A stretch of DNA of 36,542 bases, taken from Nemertoderma westbladi (Eukaryota > Xenacoelomorpha > Nemertodermatida > Nemertodermatidae). This document shows positions 28,938 through 36,542 of this stretch, piece after piece. Location of the stretch: the NCBI GenBank assembly GCA_032718475.1, contig JAUCBJ010001087.1, positions 1 through 36,542 on the forward strand, given 5' to 3'. The notes under the pieces are model-generated. The model worked only from the letters and a program-made list of their open reading frames with translations, was not told the DNA's origin and searched no databases. Numbering within the stretch: position 1 is the first letter of the stretch; each line of letters begins with the position of its first letter. The position numbers were made by a program, and so were the translations under genes.

Positions 28938-31900
28938 ATGTCCAGTAAACGTCGGACCGGCACTCGATCAGCTCTCTCGACCATCTCGACGGCTTCATCC
29001 CCAGCCAACTCCCCCGCTCCCTCCATGGACTCCCGCTCCCAGGACCTACTCCTGGAGTTACAACGACTCATCGTACAGGTGCAGGAGGAACGGGACAAGG
29101 GGGCCGTTACCTTGGAGGCAATCAGTAAGACTCAGGAACGGATGAAGTCCGAAATAAAGGTTGGTCATAAATATAGTACAACTTTACCGGAACAATAAAT
29201 AAAGCTAGTAGGATTACAGTGGAGGGATGAGGGAAGTCCCGGAAATATAATAAGATACAATGAGTGATCGGACAGCTATACCTAACTAACTAATGGGAAC
29301 ACCGTCTTGTTCTGGAGAACTCGTTTAGAGATTTGGCCCAAACGTTTTCGATACAAAATGTCCTGTACGGCGGCCCAAGCAACGGTAATATTTCTGACCT
29401 GCACACTCATATTGAAGCCGTTGAGACTTTACAGCCACCGGACGTTTTATTGATTAATATTAATATAATTTATTAAACCAAAAATATTGGTACAGTAAAA
29501 ACAATGTACAAAATTTCACATATGCATATGGTATTACGAAGAGATTACGCACGATTAATTAAGATTGCTGTAATAATATAAACTTTTAGAGTTCGCTCTA
29601 CAAGATATGAGATGGTACTGCGACGCAGGCTCGCCACAGAGTCTACAACAGCAACTACTAGAGGCTTCGTGAAAACGCCCTGTCTAGCAAATATGGTGAT
29701 GGTATCCGTGCATTGCTAAACGTGAGAGAATTTGTCGAGACTTTTGGTTCGAGTTCGCCCAACTTCGATCAGAGTGGAGTCCTAAAGACCAAAATTCACT
29801 TTGGATGTCGTCGAGTTTTTCATTAATATTACTGTGATAGATATTAAACTCTGTTGTGAGTGGAAGATTTAACTTGTCCACCAATTCCAGTGTCAACGGA
29901 GGTTCCTGAGCCAATGCGTAGACTAGGCGATTTTTACTAAATTTTGAAACTGATAGAGTCTTCTTCAGATAGACTGTTTTAATTTTATCTAAAGTTTCCA
30001 TATCACTGGATTTCAAATGGGGCCATATTACTCGTAAACCATATGTTATGACCGGCACAATCTTAATAGAAAATAAGCGCATAGCTGTCGATACTGACAA
30101 TAAGTGCGGAGACAACAACTTCGCCTATTTTCCGTACTGCTTCTCTAACAAAACCAACAATATCAGAAATGAAAATCACAAACAATAAAGGACTGAGACA
30201 TTCACCCTGTGCCAATCCCCGTGTCTGGGCTATAATCTTAGATAACCGCAGTCCATCATATATTCTAACAAAATTTGTTGACAAAATGGCTTTAATTATT
30301 CTGTAGAGGCTTCCACGAATATTGAAATGATAATAGAGCTTGTACAGAAGTAACTTACGCGGTACACTGTCAAAAGCTTTACGAAAGTCAACGTAAACTG
30401 CATACAATGGTGATCTTGGTCGAGACAGTTTAGATTGAATATCTTTAATGAACTTGGTTAATGCCATTATAGTGGACTTGCCGGGCATAAATCCATATTG
30501 TTCTGATGGGAGCTTATTAGACACTCGTAAACGCAAACGCTTCTCTACTAAACTCGAGAATATCTTAAACATATTGTACAAAAGTGCAATTCCACGATAG
30601 CAATCAGGATCCGATCTTGAGCCTTTGTTTTTATATAATACCTTAATTACACTGTTCTTCCATTTATTTACTAGGGTACCTGTTTGTAAACAGACATTTA
30701 ACAAAGTTGTCACTAGAAGGAGAGTTACTGGTAATGACGATTTTAATGACTCATAATATACTTTATCTGGACCACCCGATTTATTACTTGGTTTCCCCTT
30801 TATTATTTCTTCTACCTCTTCCATAGAGAAGGGAGGTTCTTCAACACATTCAGCCTCAGCTTCACTTTCGCTATCTTCGCTTAATGAAGTTTCACCTTCG
30901 GGATTGTAGATATTCTCAAAATGTGTTTCCCAAGTCTTTAAATCAATTGGACAACTTTGTTCTTGGTTCTTCTTCTTAGCCCATAGATATGGTTTCTCCT
31001 CGGCTTCTTGTATGAGCTTTTCTTCTTTTAGCAGCGAATAACTCTTCTGTTTACATTTTAAAAGGTCTTTGTACTGCTGTTTTTGAACGCGGAGCTGGTC
31101 TAGTAATGATGAATCATTTTTGACTGCATGGCTAAATAGTAAAACATCTTTGCGCTTATTGTAGCATTCTTTATCAAACCATCTCTTTGAGAACTTACTT
31201 TTTACCATAATTTTAGGAGATGAGTCGATGATGGATTCAACTAAAAGGTCGTAGGCGTCGTCGACGTTCTTATCCATAAGAAAATCATTGATAGTTTCTA
31301 GTCGCCCATCTTGCAGAAGCTTATCAGTATCTACTTTACGCGAATGAGGAACAGATTGGGCCCCGTTTGTAGGCTGCCTTCCTATCTCCCGCTTCCAAAC
31401 TGAACTAATAATACAATGTTTACGAATGTCATCAGGCCTTACACTTATATTGATTGACTGTTTACTTGCAAAAATCAAATCGATTACTGACGATCCATTA
31501 CAAACATATGTTGGCTCAGATGGGTCGTTTTGCATAACTAGATTGAAGTCCTCCATCAGGATTTCAAGAGCCAGAGCTTTGGAAGTAGGCTCAATATCTT
31601 GTCTCGCATTAAAATCACCACCTATGGTTACAGACCCATCAAAGTTCATTGGAATAGCATCGAAAATATATAAAACACCATCTATGAAATCAGTTAAACT
31701 TGTAGTTGGAGGAAAATAACAAGTCACAAATATACCCTCGTTCGAGGATACCATAATGAATTCTTTACACGATTGAATTAGTTTAGGTTCAAGCTCAGGT
31801 TTAATTGCAATAGTTAAACCTCCATACGGTCTACCTCTTTCTGGTTTTACTGCCGGATAATCATAGGTATAGAAGCCTGGTATACATGTTGGACCATCCC

Positions 31901-33939
31901 AATATAGAGTTTCTGCTAGTAAAATAACATCGGATTGCACAAAAATCGGCTTTTCGTGAGACAAAAGTAGTATTGTGTTTAAACCTTCAATATTCCAAAA
32001 AGAGACAACAAAAGAGCACTCACCAGAATCCTCATGTCAATCAGACTGGCCATGATTTGTCTCACTGTCTGCAGTTGCGGTTGTGCGGCGGCTTGGCTGT
32101 CTCATCCGCAAGCCGAGTGCCTGCCGCTCAGTGTTGGTAAGGAAATAGTCCCGAATTACTATACCTGACTCCCATAGGTTGGGGTCCATAATGCGATCAC
32201 GGTCCGCTTGTTTGCACGTAATATGGAATCCCCTAAATGGCGAGTTCCCATCTTTCAGCGGGAGAGCATGGACATCATCAATATTCAGACTTTCTCCTTC
32301 AAGGAAATCTTTAATCTCATCCTCCGTAGTGTTTGGGTCCAACCGATCTATTTTATTTTTATAGTTTTATTGATCTCGGCTACTAAAATATACATGTTTG
32401 TTGAATTGTTCAACGTAATTATATTTCGATAGTTTGCGAGTTTGAAATATTAAAGTGACATTGTTTTTCACCCAGACGTAATTAATTAAATTAAATTCGT
32501 ATCGCCACCTACGTCATTACGTCATTGACAATAAAATTCAATAAATTATCAACGCTGGTACCCAGGCCCTACATCACCTTACAAGTTTCTGTTATTCTAT
32601 GTGTAGGCCTATACTATTTCTCTTTATACCAATTATATCAACGAAATGAGGCGGCGGCATTAATATAAGCCTGTCTTTGTTTGCCAAATCCTTTCGTTGT
32701 TTATATGCAGTGCAATAAAATTATCAACATATTATATACTTATGGGAAGCAGCACCAGAAACTTGCGCCAATCACGTTTCTTCTTGATAATAATAGACTG
32801 ACGGCTGTCGGCGTCTGTAAAACATTTTAATTGTAATCTTTTGTTTGTTGTTGTTTACCACCCAGGTGACCTCCTATTACAAAGGGAAACTCCGGCATCT
32901 CTACAACTCGGCGTTATCCGACGCCACAGCCGAGGCGGAACTGATCCGTCGATCCCTCGATAAGATCGCGGCGATCCGGACGCTGCAGTCCGGGGGTAAT
33001 GGTCACAAACCGACGGGATACGCGAGTAGCGGGGACGAACCCCCCCGCAAGGTGATGCGTCGCGGGGTCCTCATGACTATGCTACAGCAGGACGCGTTGA
33101 CCCTGCCTCTATGGCTCGCCCCCACGCCGGAGGCCACGCCGCCGCCACTGTGTGGCGCCACCCCCGCCGAGTCCAACTACATCGTACCGGTGGGCCACAA
33201 GGTGGCCGCCCGAGTTAAGGGGGAGGAGGAAGAGAACTGGATACTCGCTACTGTTATTCTGTATTACCCATCTAGTGGACGGTTAGTCATATTGATATTA
33301 TTTAGCCAATCACAACCTCGGGTTATTATAGTTCACCACCTCGCCTGGAGGGGAATGAGTGTAACTTCCAGTAAAGAAAATGGTTGGATTGTACTGAGTG
33401 GTCAACCTTGGGAGTAAAATAGGATTTGATTTTGTTACTGAGTGTTCAACTCCCTGGGAGTTAACATGACACCCTCCATTATTTTATTTAACCTTGTTCT
33501 ACATTATTTGCCTTATGTTTTACTTTATTTACCATTTGTTTTACCTTATTTGCCTTTGGTTTAATTATATTTTCTTATTTTTTACTTTATTTACCTTTAG
33601 TTTTACTTTATTTTTAGTTACGAGATTGAGGACGTTGACGAGGAGACGCGCGACAGACACACTCTCTCTCGCCGGAAGGTAATCCCTCTACCCCTGGGTA
33701 AACCCAACCCGGAGACCCACCCCGAAGCCGTCTACCCCGTGGGTGCAGTGGTGCTCGCTCTCTACCCGCAGACAACCTGTTTCTACAAGGCAGTGGTACA
33801 CCGCAACCCCCATTCTACCCACGATGACTCCTACTCAGTGCTGTTTGAGGACTCCACCTACCCAGACGGTTTCAGTCCACCACTTAATATTCCACAACTA
33901 TATCTCGTCGCCTATCGAGACTTCAAGAAATCCCGATAG
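28938..33939 (+). CDS. SGF29: SAGA-associated factor 29 (tandem Tudor)
   Basis: SGF29 (CCDC101) is the H3K4me2/3 reader of the SAGA and ATAC histone acetyltransferase complexes in the nucleus. Three exons: 28938-29159 (phase 0 end, AAAG|GTTGGT), 32866-33281 (CCCAG|GTGACC to GGACG|GTTAGT) and 33618-33939 (TTTTTAG|TTACG). The product is 319 residues. Residues 1-30 are a Ser/Thr-rich tail. About 35-120 form the coiled coil (LLLELQRLIVQVQEERDKGA, YYKGKLRHLYNSALSDATAE). Then PPRKVMRRGVLMTMLQQ leads into the double Tudor domain (NYIVPVGHKVAARVKG, NWILATVI, YEIEDVDEE, HTLSRRKVIPLPLGKPNPET, VLALYPQTTCFYKAVV, YSVLFEDSTYPDG). The aromatic and acidic residues used by human SGF29 to hold the H3 tail are largely conserved. 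The start at 28938 was chosen because the upstream in-frame ATG-like codon (28914) adds residues without conservation. Intron 1 (3.7 kb) hosts an antisense LINE; intron 2 is 336 bp and T-rich. Confidence 0.96.
29194..29203 (+). terminator. Overlapping AATAAA signals, intron 1 of SGF29
   Basis: AATAAATAAA gives two overlapping poly(A) signals 35 nt into SGF29 intron 1. No AATAAA lies between the BRK1 stop (28789) and SGF29, so these could serve BRK1 transcripts or cause premature SGF29 polyadenylation. Confidence 0.4.
29294..29476 (+). pseudogene. SGNH/esterase-like domain fragment
   Basis: An open stretch of 60 codons reads RLVLENSFRDLAQTFSIQNV, then LYGGPSNGNISDLHTHIEAV and ETLQPPDVLLIN. 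The pattern GG-x(n)-DL-x(n)-PDVLLIN resembles the middle of SGNH-fold hydrolase domains. Such domains are encoded in some LINE ORF1s and other mobile elements. It ends where the antisense LINE begins, as if that insertion truncated it. It is not part of SGF29. Family assignment is by pattern only. Confidence 0.4.
29555..32036 (-). pseudogene. LINE ORF2: endonuclease, RT, zinc knuckle; deleted
   Basis: The frame opens directly after the ORF1 stop with SFWNIEGLN (first APE strand). It continues with AETLYWDG (catalytic E), GGDFNARQD (D-x-N) and SVIDLIFAS, and on through the linker to the RT: NKSGGPDKVYYES, CYRGIALLYNMFKIFSSLVE, LYAVYVDFRKAFDSVPRKLL (motif A) and RGLAQGECLSPLLFVIFISD (motif B). 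Around 30110-30120 an internal deletion and frame change remove motif C (YADD) and motif D. The thumb then follows (MRLFSIKIVPVITYG) and, after an in-frame TAG at 29684, a C-terminal zinc knuckle C-x2-C-x7-H-x4-C (CRLCGEPASQYHLISC). Without motif C the enzyme cannot polymerise. The first part has no ATG close to its beginning. Confidence 0.85.
32037..32342 (-). pseudogene. LINE ORF1 C-terminal part
   Basis: A 101-codon frame ends QSD-TGA at 32037-32039. The segment DDVHALPLKDGNSPFRGFHI, then TCKQADRDRIMDPNLWESG and IVIRDYF resembles the C-terminal RRM-like region of LINE ORF1 proteins (substrate-binding beta strand, DP-x-LWP/E motif, then V-R-x-F). The 5' part is missing because of truncation. 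ORF2 continues in the same frame after the stop. Confidence 0.65.
32356..32865. other. Remainder of SGF29 intron 1
   Basis: No element recognised. It ends with a T-rich tract and the acceptor CCACCCAG. Confidence 0.5.
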
Positions 33940-34139
33940 TCTCTCGTTGTCATTCTCGCTTTGCATTTATAATAAGTTTGTGATTTTTATCGTAAATTAT
34001 TTAGTAGATTATTTATTCCTAATAGGTACAACAGTGAGTTATTATTGTGTTATTATAATAATTTAGATATGTTTGATTATAATAGTAGTAGCTATATGGA
34101 ATAACTCGTGTTTTCGATTGGTATTATTACCGAATATGG

Positions 34140-35300
34140 GGGTAACCTCTCCCGTGAGCAACTCTCTCCCGTGAGCAACTCTCTCCCGTGAGCAACTCTC
34201 TCCCGTGAGCAACTCTCTCCCGCCTCGGGTGAACAACTCTCTCCCGTGAGCAACTCTCTCTCGTGAGCAACTCTCTCGGGTGAGCAACTCTCTCGGGTGA
34301 GCAACTCCCTCCCATGAGCAACTCTCTCCCGTGAGCAACTCTCGTGTGAGCGACTCCCTCCCGTGAGCAACTCTCTCTCGTGAGCAACTCTCTGTCATGG
34401 GCAACTCCTTCCCGTGAGCAACTCTCTCCCGTGAGCAACTCTCTCTCGTGAGCAACTCTCTCCCGTGAGCAACTCTCTCTCATGAGCAACTCTCTCCCGT
34501 GAGCAACTCCTTCCCGTGAGCAACTCCTTCCCGTGAGCAACTCTCTCCCGTGAGCAACTCTCTCCCGTGAGCAACTCTCTCTCCCGTGAGCAACTCTCTC
34601 CCGTGAGCAACTCCTTCCCGTGAGCAACTCTCTCCCGTGAGCAACTCTCTCTCGTGAGCAACTCTCTCCCGTGAGCAACTCCTTCCCGTGAGCAACTCCT
34701 TCCCGTGAGCAACTCCTTCCCGTGAGCAACTCTCTCCCGTGAGCAACTCTCTCCCATGAGCAAATCTCTCTCTCGTGAGCAACTCTCTCCCGCCTCGGGT
34801 GGGCAACTCTCTCCCGTGAGCAACTCTCTCTCGTGAGCAACTTTCTCCCGTGAGCAACTCTCTCTCTCGTGAGCAACTCTTTCGTCTCGGGTGAGCAACT
34901 CTCTCCCGTGAGCAACTCTCTCTCTCTCGTGAGCAACTCTCTCCCGTGAGCAACTCCTACCCGTGAGCAAGTGAGCAACTCTCTCCCGTGAGCAACTCTC
35001 TCTCTCGTGAGCAACTCTCTCCCGTGAGCAACTCCTTCCCGTGAGCAAATCTCTCCCGTGAGCAACTCTCTCTCGTGAGCAACTCTCTCGGGTGAGCAAC
35101 ACTCTCCCGTAAGCAACACTCTCCCGTGAGCAACTCTCTCCCGTGAGCAACTCTCTCCCGTGAGCAACTCTCTCTCTCGTGAGCAACTCTCTCCCATGAG
35201 CAACACTCGGGTCAACAACTCTCTCCCGTGAGCAACTCTCTCTCGTGAGCAACTTTCTCCCGTGAGCAACTCTCTCTCTCTCGTGAGCAACTCTCTCGTG
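34140..35300. repeat. 17-bp minisatellite, about 65-70 copies
   Basis: The basic unit is CTCTCTCCCGTGAGCAA with frequent length variants made by gain or loss of TC, and substitutions (TCTCGTGAGC, CTTCCCGTGAGC, CGGGTGAGC). It spans about 1.16 kb. The minus strand lacks stops in the unit, so all three minus frames stay open for long distances and give Arg/Glu/Ser-rich pseudo-proteins. The period of 17 makes each frame rotate through the unit. The array ends just before the probable LTR. Confidence 0.95.
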
Positions 35301-35305
35301 TCAAA

Positions 35306-35425
35306 TGTATATATGTAGTATATTGGTGGCGGGATATTCAAACTATATATAAGATATGAAAGATATAGAAGGAGGAACACCGGTACGGCGGTACGTTTCC
35401 TATCTTACTGTTTTACACTTTAACA
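35306..35425 (+). mobile_element. Probable 5' LTR (120 bp)
   Basis: The segment begins TGTATATATG after the minisatellite and ends TTTAACA directly before the primer-binding site, giving the TG...CA termini of an LTR. TATATATAAG at 35344-35353 may be its TATA box. The right border is well supported by the primer-binding site; the left border is a guess, since the second LTR is outside the window. Confidence 0.45.
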
Positions 35426-35436
35426 TGGTAGCAGAG
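35426..35436 (+). other. Primer-binding site, initiator Met tRNA type
   Basis: TGGTAGCAGAG is complementary to the 3' end of animal initiator-methionine tRNA (ending CTCTGCTACCA). It follows a CA dinucleotide, as expected next to a 5' LTR. Confidence 0.7.
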
Positions 35437-35503
35437 CGTGTTGACGCTGAATAAACAGACAATAGGTAGGTAGTAGGCCTACAACGTAACTAATATAATA
35501 TTA

Positions 35504-36542
35504 ATGGCTGAAAGTAGTACAAATGTTTCCGGTGGGCGGTCGTATAAAAATCCACCTCTGTTAGGTGATGGTTCGGATTATGTTACGTGGCAACGGGAGT
35601 TAAAGATTTGGCAACTTGTTACTGATATAGAAAAGAGACGACAAGCCCCAGCTATATTGCTGTGTTTACCAAGGAAAGCTAAGGATAAAGCTTTAGAGGT
35701 ACCCATTGAACAACTAAATGCAGATGACGGAGTTAAAACGTTACTTAGAAAACTCGATGAAGTTTATCTGAAGGATAAAATCGACTGTGCTTACGAAGCC
35801 TATTCGTTGTTTAAATATTTAAAGAAGAAAGATGTAGAGACTATTTCCGACTTTATCAATGAGTTTGAGAAACGGTATAACAAAGCCAAAGAATATGACA
35901 TGAGTATCGGGGATGGAGTTTTAGCTTTTGAGCTTTTAGATAAGGCGAATTTGTCAGATTCAGAGAGAAAAATGGCTCTAACAGCAGTAAAGGATTTAAA
36001 ATACCAAGAAATGAAGACAGCATTAAAACGTATCTTTGGGGAATCAAAGGTGATGTTTACAGGTGCTGATAGTGGGCGTACAACTGCGGTGCGTGTCAAG
36101 CAAGAGACTGAGGATACATTCCTTTGTGAGGATAATCATAATTTATATGAGGAAGGTTATTTGGAGGACTGTGATGATGAACAATCTGTTTATTTTACAT
36201 CACGTGGTCGGTATATTAGAGGTAGGCCTAATTTTAGAAGTAGATCAGCTGGACGACCATCATATAATTCATATAATCGAGGACGTTTTGATTCTCGAGG
36301 TAGTAGTACCGGTACCAGTATCAGACGTGGTGTGTCGATCACATATGGTAGAGTATCTAATAATCCCAGGTATGCCGATGGTCAACAAATGTTGTGTCGA
36401 AGTTGTAAATCTCCACACCATTTTCAAAAATACTGCTCTGACTATCAACCCCCTAATAATGATGGGGGTACCGGTATCGATAATGATGTATATATAACAC
36501 TGTTTATTAAACCGGAAGAAGAACAATCGACATTTATTCTAG
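35504..36542 (+). CDS. LTR retrotransposon gag, continuing past window end
   Basis: The frame opens at ATG 35504 and stays open for 346 codons to the last base. The N-terminal two thirds is an alpha-helical capsid-like region (GDGSDYVTWQRELKIWQLVT, DDGVKTLLRKLDEVYLKDKI, ISDFINEFEKRYNKAKEYDM, LSDSERKMALTAV). An acidic then Arg/Gly/Ser-rich stretch follows (about residues 210-290). Next is one zinc knuckle C-x2-C-x4-H-x4-C at residues 298-311 (CRSCKSPHHFQKYC), followed by a possible entry into the protease region (DVYITLFIKP). With the primer-binding site 70 bp upstream this is the start of an autonomous LTR element. No stop or frameshift is visible, so this copy may be young. Copia-like or gypsy-like cannot be decided without pol. 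Confidence 0.8.
   Translation, partial: MAESSTNVSGGRSYKNPPLLGDGSDYVTWQRELKIWQLVTDIEKRRQAPAILLCLPRKAKDKALEVPIEQLNADDGVKTLLRKLDEVYLKDKIDCAYEAYSLFKYLKKKDVETISDFINEFEKRYNKAKEYDMSIGDGVLAFELLDKANLSDSERKMALTAVKDLKYQEMKTALKRIFGESKVMFTGADSGRTTAVRVKQETEDTFLCEDNHNLYEEGYLEDCDDEQSVYFTSRGRYIRGRPNFRSRSAGRPSYNSYNRGRFDSRGSSTGTSIRRGVSITYGRVSNNPRYADGQQMLCRSCKSPHHFQKYCSDYQPPNNDGGTGIDNDVYITLFIKPEEEQSTFIL

Larger units (their letters stand above)
29477..32355 (-). mobile_element. 5'-truncated APE-type LINE, antisense in SGF29 intron
   Basis: A single minus-strand insertion has the end of ORF1 (32342-32037), then ORF2 (32036-29555) and a short AT-rich 3' part. It fills most of SGF29 intron 1 in opposite orientation, so its own splice and poly(A) signals are mostly invisible to the host transcript. 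The 5' truncation is typical of target-primed reverse transcription. The exact 3' border is approximate. Confidence 0.8.

Noticed and set aside
34063-35380. Long minus-strand frames up to 417 codons, Arg/Glu/Ser-rich
   Set aside because: They come entirely from the stop-free 17-bp minisatellite; there is no conserved start or flanking domain.
36063-36497. 144-codon plus frame and overlapping minus frame at the window end
   Set aside because: Out-of-frame shadows of the gag reading frame that starts at 35504.

Overview
The window is animal-type nuclear DNA, AT-rich and dominated by repeats. Three host genes are broken by spliceosomal GT-AG introns and encode conserved eukaryotic proteins. The rest is mostly decayed APE-type LINEs, an LTR retrotransposon start, TIR and foldback elements and tandem arrays. 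An invertebrate metazoan is the best fit. BRK1 (WAVE complex), SGF29 (SAGA/ATAC) and PSMD3 (26S proteasome) are all recognisable, and the spread of non-LTR families resembles marine invertebrate genomes. The phylum cannot be fixed from this window.

Layout. 1-1148: 5' part of a LINE on the minus strand (frameshifted ORF1). 2078-3847: a TA-flanked inverted-repeat element carrying a 24-bp minisatellite. 4112-8019: three head-to-tail copies of one repeat family with small hairpins at their 3' ends. 8073-8279: a foldback MITE. 8301-8790: a LINE 3' end followed by a 21-bp tandem array. 9168-9624: a 30-bp array. 11395-14032: a 2.6-kb element with 141-bp terminal inverted repeats and a 12-bp direct flanking repeat; it contains two tandem arrays and a small open frame for one C2H2 zinc finger. 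15070-18595: a decayed plus-strand LINE. 18826-22445: PSMD3 on the minus strand with one intron, which holds a LINE scrap and a 27-base C run. 24690-26110: another dead LINE. 26390-27888: foldback elements. 28352-28789: BRK1. 28938-33939: SGF29, starting 148 bp after the BRK1 stop, with a 2.8-kb antisense LINE in its first intron. 34140-35300: a 17-bp minisatellite. 35306-36542: a probable LTR, an initiator-Met-type primer-binding site and a gag frame that runs off the window.

The three host genes do not form one pathway. They are housekeeping genes for proteolysis, actin nucleation and chromatin reading. BRK1 and SGF29 are packed head-to-tail so tightly that the best BRK1 poly(A) signals lie inside the first intron of SGF29. 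The strongest candidates for something undescribed are the 11395-14032 element with its zinc-finger micro-ORF, and the repeat family at 4112-8019, whose near-identical copies end in hairpins at the same positions but with different stem sequences.
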